From Chlorogloeopsis sp. ULAP01 (GTDB lineage: Bacteria; Cyanobacteriota; Cyanobacteriia; Cyanobacteriales; Nostocaceae), in contig NZ_JAUDRH010000009.1 in assembly GCF_030381805.1 (NCBI RefSeq), forward strand, positions 124,001-188,000: a DNA stretch of 64,000 bases, given 5' to 3'. Below are positions 53,128-63,062 of the stretch, one piece after another. Under the pieces are notes generated by a model. That model saw nothing but the letters and a program-made list of their open reading frames with translations, ran no database searches and was not told the origin of the DNA. A program made the position numbers and the translations under genes. Positions within the stretch are counted from its first letter, which is position 1. Each line of letters begins with the position of its first letter.

Positions 53128-54228
53128 CTACGCACCTGTTTGCATTCTTCTTTGTAGCCTTACACTTGCCAACTCTGCTGCTAACTCGATCGCTGCTTTC
53201 ATACTAGTAGCATCAGCAATTCCCTTACCCGCAATATCAAATGCTGTGCCGTGATCGGGGGAAGTACGAATAAAAGGAAGACCTATAGTAGTATTAACTG
53301 CTCGGTCAAACGCCATTAACTTTACCGGAATTAAACCTTGGTCGTGGTAAAGTGCCAGGTAAGCATCGGCAGTAGCTTTGGTTGCATCATCTCCACCATA
53401 CCAAGCTCTACCTGGTTTAACCCACATTGTATCTGGGGGAATTGGCCCATCTAGCTGCCAATTCGGGCGTTTTTGACGTTCTTGTTCTAACCAAGGTATC
53501 AACCATTCTTTTTCTTCTGTTCCCAGTTGTCCCTGTTCGCCGCTATGGGGATTTAAGCCCGCGATCGCTATCTTCCCACTCTCAATGCCAAAATCTTTCT
53601 CCAAGCAATCCACCAACAAATCAAGTTTTTGCGCTATTAATTCTGTTGAGAGCACTTGAGGTACTTGACATAAAGAAATATGTGTGGTTGCAAGCAAACA
53701 CCGCAGCGTCCAGTTAGTGTGGGGCGATCGCGCTGCGAATAACATTCCAAATTTATGTGTACCCGTCTTTTCGGCTAAAAGTTCTGTTTGTCCTGGATAG
53801 TCGTAACCTGCCGCTTTCCATGCAGATTTAGCGATCGGAGCAGTGACTATTGCATCAAATTCACCCAAGTTTGTGTGAGCGATCGCCCATTCCATATAAG
53901 CAAAACTTGCTGCACCACTAGCTGCATTACCCACCCCCATCACAATTTGACTTTTAAGTTGTTCCTTTAGAGGAACATCAATGATTGACAAACTTTCTGG
54001 GTTTGCCAAAGGTACTAAATTTCCATTCACAAGAACCTTTGTATAAATTTCTAATAATAAATCGCGGCTACCTACAACTGTTACATTAAAATTTTTGCTC
54101 AATTCCGGGTTAGCCAAGGCTTTCAAAATCACTTCTGGCCCAATTCCGGCTGGATCTCCCATAGTTAGCGCCAGACGAGGGCGATGAATTGATAGCGATA
54201 TATCGTTCTTTTGATTGAATTGAGACAT
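53128..54228 (-). CDS. pdxA: 4-hydroxythreonine-4-phosphate dehydrogenase
   Basis: A 366-residue enzyme of pyridoxal 5'-phosphate synthesis (DXP-dependent route). Motifs: LALTMGDPAGIGPEVILKAL, VTAPIAKSAWKAAGYDYPGQTELLA, YHDQGLIPVKL (metal His) and RTSPDHGTAFDIAGKG (metal His). Length is normal, slightly extended at the N-terminus (MSQFNQKNDISLSIH). It is single on the minus strand, with a GC-rich dispersed repeat upstream (54270-54345). Confidence 0.96.
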   Translation of the reverse strand: MSQFNQKNDISLSIHRPRLALTMGDPAGIGPEVILKALANPELSKNFNVTVVGSRDLLLEIYTKVLVNGNLVPLANPESLSIIDVPLKEQLKSQIVMGVGNAASGAASFAYMEWAIAHTNLGEFDAIVTAPIAKSAWKAAGYDYPGQTELLAEKTGTHKFGMLFAARSPHTNWTLRCLLATTHISLCQVPQVLSTELIAQKLDLLVDCLEKDFGIESGKIAIAGLNPHSGEQGQLGTEEKEWLIPWLEQERQKRPNWQLDGPIPPDTMWVKPGRAWYGGDDATKATADAYLALYHDQGLIPVKLMAFDRAVNTTIGLPFIRTSPDHGTAFDIAGKGIADATSMKAAIELAAELASVRLQRRMQTGA

Positions 54229-54595
54229 ATAAACAAATTTTTAAATCAGGTCATTTGATTTTAGATTTTGGAGCCACAGCGCCCTTGGAAGTTCCCCGGA
54301 GGCGGAGCAACTCCTGCTCCGCTCCGTTGTAGCAAGTAGCGTGATTTTGGATTAGCTCCACAGATAAATTCGGGGGTTTGTACCATTAAAGAAGTATCAG
54401 TCAAAAGTTAAAGGTTACATAATACAGGTTATGGGTTACAGTTTTCCTTCCAATTACCTGTTCCCTGTCCCCGATCCCCTGTCCCCGATCCCTATATCTG
54501 TCACAATAATTCACAATGGTCTAATCTTACAGCTATTCTAAAAGGCTCTGGTAGACTTAACTTAATTAAACAATTTGCAAAGGAGTATTACAGCA
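54229..54595. other. intergenic with dispersed repeats and petM leader
   Basis: A GC-rich repeat (GAGGCGGAGCAACTCCTGCT within about 54265-54345), then STRR-like CCCCTGTCCCCGATCCC units (about 54467-54495), then the petM leader. No coding frame is supported. Confidence 0.6.
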
Positions 54596-54700
54596 ATGGG
54601 CGGCGAAATGTTCAATGCAGCTCTATTATCTTTCGGTTTAATCTTTGTAGGCTGGGGCTTAGGTGTATTGTTACTGAAGATTCAAGGCGTAGAAGAGTAA
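54596..54700 (+). CDS. petM: cytochrome b6f complex subunit PetM
   Basis: A 34-residue single-helix membrane protein: MGGEMFNAALLSFGLIFVGW then GLGVLLLKIQGVEE. It matches PetM (subunit 7) of the cytochrome b6f complex almost residue for residue by memory. AAAGGAG is 11 bases before the ATG. It is too short for usual ORF cut-offs. The ycf39 homologue follows 150 bp downstream, a conserved neighbourhood in cyanobacteria. Confidence 0.95.
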   Translation: MGGEMFNAALLSFGLIFVGWGLGVLLLKIQGVEE

Positions 54701-54850
54701 TTTTTTCTTATAAGCCCTTTAAGAACGAGAGATACTAAATTAGCTCTCGTTCTTCCTCACATCTAAAATTTAAAGATGTAAAATTTTGTTTGTTCATGCG
54801 ATTCTGTTAAAATTTGATTCATAAAACTTTAAATTTTGTAACGAACCCTC

Positions 54851-55834
54851 ATGACACTACTAATAGTCGGTGCTACTGGCACCCTGGGAAGACAAGTGGC
54901 TCGTCGTGCCATTGATGAGGGGTATAAAGTACGTTGTCTTGTCCGGAGTCCTAAGAAAGCCGCATTTCTCAAGGAATGGGGTGCGGAAGTTGTACCGGGA
55001 GATTTGTGCTACCCCCAGACACTACAAGCGGCATTGGAAGGTGTAACCGCAGTCATTGACGCGGCAACATCTCGCCCTACTGATTCACTAAGTATCAAGC
55101 AAGTAGACTGGGATGGCAAAGTATCTTTGATCCAAGCATCTTTAGCTGCGGGTGTAGAGCGTTTTATATTCTTTTCTATACTGAATGCCGATAAGTATCC
55201 AGAAGTACCGTTGATGGAAATCAAGCGGTGTACTGAAATATTTTTGGCAGAGTCTGGATTGAATTACACCATATTACAATTAGCCGGTTTTATGCAAGGC
55301 TTAATTGGTCAATATGGCATTCCAATTTTGGAGGGACAACCTGTTTGGGTAACGGGAGAATCTTCGCCCATTGCCTATATGGACACTCAAGACATTGCTA
55401 AATTTGCAGTTCGTACTTTAAAAGTGCCAGAAACAGAAAAACAAACTTTTCCGATAGTTGGTACTCGTGCTTGGAGTGCGGAGGAAATTATTAGCCTGTG
55501 CGAGCGCCTATCTGGGAAAGAAGCTAGAGTGACGCGGATGCCCATTAACCTGCTGCGTACTGTACGTCGGATGATGCGATTTTTTCAGTGGGGATGGAAT
55601 GTAGCAGATAGACTGGCATTTACAGAAGTACTGGCAAGCGGTAAACCTCTAAATGCATCAATGGATGAAGTGTACCAAGTTTTTGGATTAGACCCTAAAG
55701 ACACTACAACCCTAGAAAGCTACCTGCAAGAGTACTTCAACCGTATTATGAAGAAGCTCAGGGAATTAGACTACGAAAAAAATAAAAAGAAAAAGGAAAA
55801 AAGAACTCCGTTTAAAAAAGTCAATAGTCAGTAG
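54851..55834 (+). CDS. ycf39: Ycf39-like NAD(P)-binding SDR, photosystem II assembly factor
   Basis: A 327-residue atypical short-chain dehydrogenase/NmrA-like protein: the Rossmann motif LLIVGATGTLGRQVARRAID, CLVRSPKKAAFLKEWGAEVV, VIDAATSRP and FSILNADKYPEVPLMEIK. The catalytic YxxxK is absent, as is usual for Ycf39. Ycf39 works with high-light-inducible proteins in delivering chlorophyll to newly made D1. The C-terminus is strongly basic (KKKKEKRTPFKK). It is downstream of petM. Confidence 0.9.
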   Translation: MTLLIVGATGTLGRQVARRAIDEGYKVRCLVRSPKKAAFLKEWGAEVVPGDLCYPQTLQAALEGVTAVIDAATSRPTDSLSIKQVDWDGKVSLIQASLAAGVERFIFFSILNADKYPEVPLMEIKRCTEIFLAESGLNYTILQLAGFMQGLIGQYGIPILEGQPVWVTGESSPIAYMDTQDIAKFAVRTLKVPETEKQTFPIVGTRAWSAEEIISLCERLSGKEARVTRMPINLLRTVRRMMRFFQWGWNVADRLAFTEVLASGKPLNASMDEVYQVFGLDPKDTTTLESYLQEYFNRIMKKLRELDYEKNKKKKEKRTPFKKVNSQ

Positions 55835-55905
55835 TTAATGGCTAATGGTTAATGGTTAATGGAACGCTCACAATGAACAATTAACAATTAACAAAAGACT
55901 AATGA
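55829..55905. repeat. STRR heptamer repeats
   Basis: TAATGGC/TAATGGT units in tandem (TTAATGGCTAATGGTTAATG), then the complementary-type ACAATTAACAATTAAC and ACTAATGACT. They overlap the ycf39 stop codon. Confidence 0.8.
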
Positions 55906-55974
55906 CTAAATTGTCAAAAATGTGCAACGATTAACATAATAAAGAGCAGCACCGATAATATTGGAAATTTAAGC

Positions 55975-56892
55975 GTGCCGAAAGTAGGCATTATCTACAA
56001 CGACGTTAAGCCGATAGCAGGTCGCGTTGCTATCGAATTAAAAGACAAGTTCACCACTGCCGGTTGGGATGTGTGCATCACAACTGGTGTAGGTGGGATT
56101 TTGGGGTATTCTACCCCAGAAAGCCCCGTATGCCATACGCCCATTGAAGGCTTAACACCCCCTGGTTTTGATTCCCATACAAAGTTTGCGGTGGTGCTAG
56201 GAGGAGATGGCACAGTTTTGGCTGCGGCTCGTCTGGTGGCTCCCTGTGGAATTCCCATACTCACTGTTAATACAGGCCACATGGGGTTTTTGACAGAAAC
56301 TTACCTCAATCAGCTGCCCCAAGCTGTAGAACAACTACTAGCAGGCAAGTACGAAATTGAAGAGCGGGCAATGCTCGCTGTCAAAGTATTTCGGGGAGAT
56401 TCCGCACTTTGGGAAGCTCTGTGTCTAAATGAAATGGTATTGCATCGAGAACCATTAACCTCCATGTGCCATTTTGAAATTGCAGTGGGACGTCATGCTC
56501 CTGTTGATATTGCAGCAGATGGTGTGATTATTTCCACCCCTACTGGTTCTACTGCTTATTCTTTGAGTGCTGGTGGGCCAGTTGTAACCCCTGGTGTACC
56601 CGCATTACAACTAATTCCAATTTGTCCCCATTCTTTAGCTTCCAGAGCTTTAGTTTTCCCCGACACAGAGCCTGTCAATATTTACCCAGTCAATACTCCT
56701 CGGTTAGTGATGGTAGTAGATGGCAATGGCGGATGTTATGTTTTGCCAGAGGATCGAGTACGCATAGAGCGATCGCAATACACTACTAAATTCATTCGTT
56801 TGCAACCGCCTGAATTTTTCAAGGTTTTACGAGAAAAATTAGGTTGGGGTTTACCGCACATTGCCAAGCCTACGTCGGTAGAATTACCGTGA
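55975..56892 (+). CDS. nadK: NAD(+) kinase
   Basis: A 305-residue NAD kinase beginning with GTG (GTGCCGAAAGTAGGC). The motifs are VVLGGDGTVLAAAR (GGDG), NTGHMGFLTE, LNEMVLHR and STPTGSTAYSLSAGGPVV. It phosphorylates NAD to NADP using ATP. Cyanobacteria often carry two nadK genes; this one has the form with a Ser/His-rich insertion around HTPIEGLTPPGFDSH. It lies 140 bp after ycf39 behind a STRR. Confidence 0.95.
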   Translation: MPKVGIIYNDVKPIAGRVAIELKDKFTTAGWDVCITTGVGGILGYSTPESPVCHTPIEGLTPPGFDSHTKFAVVLGGDGTVLAAARLVAPCGIPILTVNTGHMGFLTETYLNQLPQAVEQLLAGKYEIEERAMLAVKVFRGDSALWEALCLNEMVLHREPLTSMCHFEIAVGRHAPVDIAADGVIISTPTGSTAYSLSAGGPVVTPGVPALQLIPICPHSLASRALVFPDTEPVNIYPVNTPRLVMVVDGNGGCYVLPEDRVRIERSQYTTKFIRLQPPEFFKVLREKLGWGLPHIAKPTSVELP

Positions 56893-57559
56893 CTCCAAAT
56901 CAAGGCAGAACAAAGGGGTAATTCCAGATCATGGAAATTGCCCTCTACCCCAAATTACTTTTGCTTCGTTACACTTTTTATAGAAATAAGCTAGACAAAA
57001 ATATAAGAAATCACATCACAAGGGCGTGAAAATCTTTATCCCTTCTATGCTGTGACTTGAAAGAGGGTGTAGGGGAGCCACTGTAGTGGTGAGCCAGCGC
57101 TCTTGCCGGGTTTCCCTCCGCAGGTGATACCAATGCGTGGATTTTGGATTTAAAACATTGATTAATAGGCTAGTCCATAATTTTGAAACAAGGCTTCATA
57201 CGCCAATTTGGTATGACTGGTGTAGACACGTAGCGGATGAGCGCAAGTAAGGGTTTCCCCTCGTTGTAGCGACTGGCTTGTGCCTTATTTTCAGGTTGAT
57301 CTAAAATATTAACTAAATATTAAATTTGTTGTAGCTGAAGTTTATCTTACTGACGTTGATAGCTCAACATTGTAAAAAATTTTAGGAAGTCTTAGAAAGC
57401 CATATATATTCTTCACGAAGAAACTACAATAGCTCCTCTAATCAATATAAATACTTCTCTACAGAATATTTCTGTACAATTGTCAAAATACTCGGTTGTG
57501 GCACAAGCCATCTTGACCAGTATCTTTACATATACAAAAATCTAAATTGCAGCAATGAT
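56893..57559. other. intergenic with inverted copy of the psbA-upstream repeat
   Basis: At about 57070-57125 the sequence GAGCCACTGTAGTGGTGAGC and following matches in reverse complement the right end of the 41137-41412 island. A second fragment lies at 57225-57285 (GTAGCGGATGAGCGCAAGTA). The rest is AT-rich, and no gene is seen. Confidence 0.65.
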
Positions 57560-58246
57560 ATGATACTTGCTCATAGCCCTTGTGTTTTAGTAATTGAAGG
57601 CGACGAAAACCTGGCAAATCAAATTGCTTTTGATTTGAAAGAAGCTGGTTATGAACCTCTTCTAGCTAATGATGGAATGAGCGGATTGCAACAAGGACGC
57701 GATCGCCAACCAGCTTTAGTGGTGATTGACCGGATGCTAACAGGAGAATCAGGGCTTTCATTATGTAAAAATCTGAGAAACGTCGGTATGCGATCACCTG
57801 TATTAGTCTTAATGGCACGTGATACAGTAGATGACCGTGTAGCCTGCCTAGAAGCAGGAGCCGATGATTACTTTCTCAAACCCTACCGCTCAGAAAACTT
57901 TTTAAACTTAATTCGCCTCTACTTAAAACCCGACATTGACACCACAGAGCAGCTACGATTTGGAGAACTAGTTCTGGATCTAGCAACCCGTCGTGCTATC
58001 CATAACGGACGGGCAATTGATTTAACAATGAAAGAATTTGAACTGCTTAAGTATTTAATGGAACATCCCCGTGAAGTCTTAACTCGTGAACAAATCCTAG
58101 AAAATGTGTGGGGCTACGACTTTATGGGTGAATCGAATGTAATAGAAGTATACATTCGATATCTCCGCTTAAAAATCGAAGATGACGGTCAAAAACGCCT
58201 CATTCAAACAGTTCGGGGCGTGGGTTATGTTTTAAGAGAATCTTAG
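57560..58246 (+). CDS. nblR: OmpR/PhoB-type response regulator, NblR-like
   Basis: A 228-residue regulator with an N-terminal receiver and a C-terminal winged helix (LTMKEFELLKYLMEHPREVL, VWGYDFMGESNVIEVYIRYL, IQTVRGVGYVLRES). The receiver is degenerate at the metal site: the usual acidic pair is VIEGDEN, although an Asp is kept in VVIDRMLTGESG and the Lys in FLKPYR. That matches NblR, the atypical regulator for phycobilisome breakdown under nutrient stress, known to act without phosphorylation. Identity as NblR is likely rather than proven; RpaB-like regulators have intact acidic pockets. Confidence 0.75.
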   Translation: MILAHSPCVLVIEGDENLANQIAFDLKEAGYEPLLANDGMSGLQQGRDRQPALVVIDRMLTGESGLSLCKNLRNVGMRSPVLVLMARDTVDDRVACLEAGADDYFLKPYRSENFLNLIRLYLKPDIDTTEQLRFGELVLDLATRRAIHNGRAIDLTMKEFELLKYLMEHPREVLTREQILENVWGYDFMGESNVIEVYIRYLRLKIEDDGQKRLIQTVRGVGYVLRES

Positions 58247-58261
58247 AATTATGAGGAAGAC

Positions 58262-58340
58262 GCGGCGACGCGGAAGTAGAAGGAGAAATAAGAGTGAACA
58301 ATTAACCACTAACTCTTGACTAATGACTAATGACTAACTA
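58262..58340. repeat. STRR repeats
   Basis: GACGCGGCGACGCGG followed by heptamer units ACTAATGACTAATGACTAAC just before the DUF192 gene. Confidence 0.75.
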
Positions 58341-58352
58341 CTAACCAAATCC

Positions 58353-58910
58353 ATGATCCGTTGGCAAAGTTTACTCTCTATATTACTAGGTGTGATTTTA
58401 ATGGGATGCTCTACTCCTACACCAGCAAAACCTCCTATTAATGCACCTGGTTCTCACAACTCAGCACCATTGAAGTTTGAACCTCTACCACTGTTAACTA
58501 AATCAGGTCAACAACTACCTATTTCTGCTCGTGCGACTGTTCCCAACGGTACCATAATTGACTTGGAAGTAGCACAGACACCTGAGCAGCAAGCAATGGG
58601 CTTAATGTATCGACCAGCTTTACCTCAAAACCGAGGAATGTTATTTAAGTTTTCTTCACCACAGCCAGTCAGTTTCTGGATGAAAAATGTACCTGTTTCC
58701 TTAGATATGGTTTTTCTACGTCAAGGAAAGATCCAAAAAATTATTGCTGCTGTACCTCCTTGTACTGAAGATCCTTGCCCCACTTATGGGCCGAGAACAC
58801 AAATCGATCAAGTAATTGAATTACGTTCTGGTAGAGCAGCTGAATTGGGATTAAAAGAAGGCGATCGTATAAAAATTAATTTTTTAACTCCCGAAGTTTC
58901 ACGTAAATAA
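58353..58910 (+). CDS. DUF192 family lipoprotein
   Basis: A 185-residue exported protein: signal and lipobox SILLGVILMGCSTPTP, a Pro-rich linker, then a DUF192 domain from about 70 (VEVAQTPEQQAMGLMYRPAL, GMLFKFSSPQPVSFWMKNVPVSLDMVFL, AVPPCTEDPCPTYGP, VIELRSGRAAELGLKEGDRI). The WMKNVxxxLDxxF motif is diagnostic. The function of DUF192 is not established. It has an unusual pair of Cys in CTEDPCPTYG, possibly a disulfide. Confidence 0.92.
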   Translation: MIRWQSLLSILLGVILMGCSTPTPAKPPINAPGSHNSAPLKFEPLPLLTKSGQQLPISARATVPNGTIIDLEVAQTPEQQAMGLMYRPALPQNRGMLFKFSSPQPVSFWMKNVPVSLDMVFLRQGKIQKIIAAVPPCTEDPCPTYGPRTQIDQVIELRSGRAAELGLKEGDRIKINFLTPEVSRK

Positions 58911-59411
58911 GAAAAATTTATTTAGTGGAATTATTTAGTATCAATGTTAACTTCAACTGTTCTTAATTTAAAAGTTACTAATTATATTAGTAATAACTCT
59001 ATGACTGTAGTTTAAATTTAATACAATACCAAGTTAGATAAAGTATTGGCGTTTCTAAAGTTACATAAGTGTTTTAGTATTTGGTAACTAAAATCTATCA
59101 TTTGGCATACGTGTAAAGATTGGCCGATAAGAGATTATGAAGCAATGGAATCCTTCTCGCTGCAGGTGTATTTAACCAAACAACTGAAGTAAAAAGGAAT
59201 AATCCAAATTAACCAAATCATCTGCTTGATATTTAAACATAAAAGTATAAAAATAGCGCTAGAATAGGTACTTTCCATACTTATTCTGTAAAAGAATAGT
59301 AGTTATATAAACCACGTACTCATGCAGTGACAGATGAAGTACTGGCTACAAGTTACTCACACAAAGCGACTAAAAACATGACAATACACATCCACAGGAG
59401 GTGAATTATAA
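58911..59411. other. AT-rich intergenic, no gene seen
   Basis: 500 bp of AT-rich DNA without a supported frame. It ends with the strong AGGAGG site (59396-59401) of the next gene. Confidence 0.5.
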
Positions 59412-59606
59412 GTGTTACCATCTAACTACTCTCAGCTAATTCGTTTTTTACAAGAGGATTTGGCTATTTCTGCTGCCTCTATAGACGTAGCCCTTCGTCA
59501 TAGCCAGCAAGATCCTGGCCCTTTGCCAATGATTCTTTGGCAGTATGGTTTAATTACTTTAGAACAATTGGAACAAATATATGATTGGCTAGAGACAGCA
59601 GCATAA
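59412..59606 (+). CDS. DUF2949 family small protein
   Basis: A 64-residue protein starting at GTG with a perfect AGGAGG 10 bases upstream. LIRFLQEDLAISAASIDVAL and GPLPMILWQYGLITLEQLEQ fit DUF2949, a small cyanobacterial family of unknown role (compact helical, DnaJ- or DUF433-like in size). A terminator-like hairpin follows at 59739-59768. Confidence 0.85.
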   Translation: MLPSNYSQLIRFLQEDLAISAASIDVALRHSQQDPGPLPMILWQYGLITLEQLEQIYDWLETAA

Positions 59607-59738
59607 GTATAAATACCTTTTCAGGAGAAGTGGAATATGTGGAAAATACTCTGTCTTCTACCAAGACTGCTAGAAGGGGATACTAAGTGTTGCAATCTTT
59701 ACCTCTATTTTGTTAGAAACAAGAAATTCAAAGAAAAG

Positions 59739-59768
59739 AGTGGGTTGATAAATTAACCCGCTTTTTTC
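59739..59768 (+). terminator. terminator of the DUF2949 gene
   Basis: GTGGGTTGATAAATTAACCCGC folds with a GGGTT/AACCC stem extended by G-C pairs and is followed by TTTTTTC. The location fits the end of a short transcript. Confidence 0.7.
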
Positions 59769-62054
59769 GTTGTGTGAATCGTGCAAACACTCTCTTTGCT
59801 AACGCTACACTTGCACTTAGAGTGAAATGAGATGAAGTTAATTACAGTGGGTGAAGTTGCGATCGCTTATTAGAGTCTTGCACTAGTAGCTTGATTAAAA
59901 ATTCTGTAGGGTGGATATTTTTAAGCTTTTGTTGCTGTTTCTGATTTTGCTGATGGGCAAGAAAGATTGTATAACTACTTCTTCCTTCAGTTTGGCTTGC
60001 AATATCTGCGGCAATGATTGGTAAAAATGACAGAAAGACAGCATACTAACTACCTGAAGTACTTTGCTACCAATCTGTAAGTTTTGTTTCGTCATAAGTC
60101 CTCACCACCATGTTTGTTTTTGTTGGGCAGAAATGACAACATCTCATGCTGTAAGAGTATCCAATTTGCCCACGAGCTTTTCAGTCGTTTTAAATATGGG
60201 TTTAGAGTTTTATCAGGAATTACTCGTAATATGCTTTGTGAGCTTTTTCATCCTGATTCGACTAGACTTAGCTAATAACTTTACATCCAATACTGATGAC
60301 AAGTATTGTAAACCAATTTTTTACAATGTCAAATTATTTTTTCAGCAACAAGCAATTATTTAAGTAAATAAAATTACATTAGATTTATATATCTCAATCT
60401 ATAAGTAGAGATAAAAGCTTTTAATAACTACTATTATTGAACTTTTTCAGTCGTTATTGTTGGTTTTAGTAGAAATTGCATCTACTTATTTTATTTATGA
60501 ATTTATGTATAAATGATTAAGATATGAGTTTTTAATATTACCAAATTTTCTGTAATTTTTTTCTTATCTTTCCTTTATTTACTCTTTTCGATTAAATCCT
60601 TCGCAATTAAATAAAAAAAATATCTCTGTAATATAACTGTTTTTTTATTTAATATTAAGTATTTATTTACACCTATAATTTTGAAGATTTATTATTTGGT
60701 TTGAATAAAAAGAGAATATTCTATTTATATAACAAGATATTAGATATTTATTCATTTTTATAGTTTTTTTAATCAATAAACTCTTTATTTTGCTTAAATA
60801 AAACATTTTATAAGTTTTATCTCATATGCCTTAAATACGTATTTAAAGTAATAATTTAACTAATTCTTATATGAAAAGGTTTGTTTCATATTTTTTACAT
60901 ACAAAAAAATGCTTAAGCTGATATACTCGTTAGAAGCAAATTACGTGACAGTGCGCACGTATACAGGTTTGCATCCGAATCCCTAGATTTCGCAAGTGTC
61001 TATTTTTTATGAGATACTTGTTTGTCTTTGCTGAATTGTGCATGAAGCAAAGTAGCAAACCGCTCCTGAAATGTATGGAAATTGAAAATTAGTAAAATTC
61101 CCATACCTTTCAACGTTCTACATTCAAAAAAGTTCCCATTCTGCTATTAGGATATGGAATAGCTTGTAGAACGCTTCTGTAAATATGACGGGTCAAGGTT
61201 TGATGAGTAATAGTTCTAAAAGTTCAGTTTTTCCCAAGCAAAAGTCTCTAACCAATAACACACCAAAAGGTAGAGACATCGCCGAGGTATCTACATACTT
61301 ACATCATCTTCCTTTTAAATTACAGGGACTTGATCCAAGTGCCATAGTTAGAGCAAAGTCGGTAGATTCTGAATAAAGCTTATTTCTAATAAGCTCTTAC
61401 AACCCTCACTCAGCCCTCTTCAAGTTTGCTTCTACTAAAAGTTGCAGCAGAATTTTTATCCCTATTGTTATCTCTGCTGAGTTTATGCGAACCAATCTTT
61501 ATGAGGACGCATGGATGGCATCAAACAACACAATACTTCAGCAAAAGATTCTTGACTTAACAATCCAGAACCAGCTAAGAATGATTTTCTATCTATGACA
61601 GCAAATGCCAATCTGAACTGTGCTGTCAAAATATATGCTGAACAGATTTCAAAAGCGTAGTACTTTGAATCGACAAGCTCAGATGGCTTAAAAATTGCTG
61701 GTAATTTTATGACGAACTGTATCTATAGCAGTTCTCATTAACCATGCATTACATTTTGACTCCATCCTGCACGCAGGTATGAAAGCTTTAGTTTAAGTCT
61801 TTCATTGGGATGGGGTTGCGGCTGCATTGCAATGAAATGAGAAGCACCATAAGTTCAGAGGTTTATTTTCTGTCTGCAAGTATCTTGAAAGGCTTAATTG
61901 ACAAACGCTTGCTTTTCTTTTGAAGCGTGTGAGTGAGTCGATCAAAATCTTCCTTTACATACACCAATCCAAAAGGCTGAGGTTCTCCTTCAGCTACCTA
62001 TGTCAGTCACCAAGGGTATCTGACAACTGACGTTACTCCAAGGGAGAAACTATT
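59769..62054. other. 2.3-kb AT-rich region without convincing genes
   Basis: About 60380-60930 is extremely AT-rich. Short open frames (for instance 60064-60363) have no ribosome site or family resemblance. One 63-codon frame at 61185-61376 (MTGQGLMSNSSKSSVFPKQK) has a plausible composition but no clear ribosome site and is listed separately. Gene loss or a long untranslated/regulatory region are both possible. Confidence 0.5.
61185..61376 (+). CDS. possible small protein of unknown function
   Basis: A 63-codon frame (57 codons from the in-frame ATG at 61203). It reads a hydrophilic, Ser/Lys-rich start and then DIAEVSTYLHHLPFKLQGLD and PSAIVRAKSVDSE. No ribosome site better than AAGG before the second ATG. 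It stands out from the surrounding AT-rich non-coding DNA by amino-acid composition only. Not recognised as a family. Confidence 0.25.
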   Translation: MTGQGLMSNSSKSSVFPKQKSLTNNTPKGRDIAEVSTYLHHLPFKLQGLDPSAIVRAKSVDSE

Positions 62055-62057
62055 GTG

Positions 62058-63062
62058 ATGAATTTAGGCATAAATTCGACAAAGGTAAGCGTTGCTAAAA
62101 AATTGAGACAGCCCCTTCCCAAGTTTGCGCTGAAATTTGCATTGAGCTTGACTTTGATACTTTTATTAGGTTTTTTTCAATCCAGTAAGTTATTAGCCGC
62201 TTCCGGTTCGAGCGATTTTCGTGTGCGCTCAAGCAGCGAACAGCCTGTGTCAGCAGGTGATGGTGTCGGTGCGTTTCGTACTTTGTGCGATTTTTCTCAC
62301 ATGAATAACGACGATGCGATTGTTTTTCCTGGGCAATCTGGCAAATCACATTCACATACCTATTTTGGAAATACCCAAGCCAATGCCTATTCCACCTATG
62401 ACAGCTTAAAAAGCAGTGGTAACTCCACATGTCGAGGAGGTTCTGCTAATCGTACTGCCTATTGGGTACCGACATTGTTTAATAAACAAGGTGAAGCAAT
62501 TAAACCTGTGGAGAGCCACTTCTATTACAAGTCAGGATATTTTGGGATCTCAGCCTCTGAGATTAATGAAATTCCTGATGGACTAAAAATGGTTGTAGGA
62601 AATGCTCAAGCAACAAGTTCTCAGAATACTGATGTGATGTATTGGGGATGCTGGAATCGATATGTTGGTAAGTCTGGCTCCATTCAAAAATGTGACGTAG
62701 GTGACTTTGTAGTTATGAATATTGATTTTCCACAGTGTTGGGATGGTGCAAATCTTGATTCGTCTGATCATAAGAGTCATGTTGTTTTCCCTGTAAATGG
62801 ATCTTGTCCATCAACACATTCAGTTGCGATACCCAACATTACGATGAAAGTTCTTTATCCTGTTCCAGGAGATGGCGATGTTTCCGGATGGAGACTTTCT
62901 TCTGACTCCTATGGCAGCGATAAGCCGGGTGGCTATTCAATTCACGCAGACTGGTTTGACGGTTGGGATCCGCAAATCAAGGAAGCTTGGACAAATAATT
63001 GTGTCAAAAAAGGAATTGATTGTCATTCCAACTTACTCGGAGATGGACGCGAGCTTTACTAG
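62058..63062 (+). CDS. secreted DUF1996 domain protein
   Basis: A 334-residue protein; the ATG at 62058 is preferred, and GTG at 62055 is possible (site AGGGAGA at 62041). A signal peptide (FALKFALSLTLILLLGFF, cleavage near LLAA/SG) is followed by a DUF1996 domain: FRTLCDFSHMNNDDAIVFPG, SGKSHSHTYFGN, YWVPTLFNKQG, FPQCWDGANLDSSDHKSHV. The conserved His pair in HSHTYFGN and several Cys suggest an extracellular, disulfide-stabilised protein. DUF1996 is mostly known from fungi and actinobacteria, often with carbohydrate-binding modules; its function is unknown. It has no gene partner nearby. Confidence 0.9.
   Translation: MNLGINSTKVSVAKKLRQPLPKFALKFALSLTLILLLGFFQSSKLLAASGSSDFRVRSSSEQPVSAGDGVGAFRTLCDFSHMNNDDAIVFPGQSGKSHSHTYFGNTQANAYSTYDSLKSSGNSTCRGGSANRTAYWVPTLFNKQGEAIKPVESHFYYKSGYFGISASEINEIPDGLKMVVGNAQATSSQNTDVMYWGCWNRYVGKSGSIQKCDVGDFVVMNIDFPQCWDGANLDSSDHKSHVVFPVNGSCPSTHSVAIPNITMKVLYPVPGDGDVSGWRLSSDSYGSDKPGGYSIHADWFDGWDPQIKEAWTNNCVKKGIDCHSNLLGDGRELY

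Noticed and set aside
60064..60363. 99-codon plus-strand open frame in the AT-rich region
   Set aside because: No ribosome site, no family motif and amino acids typical of AT-rich non-coding DNA.
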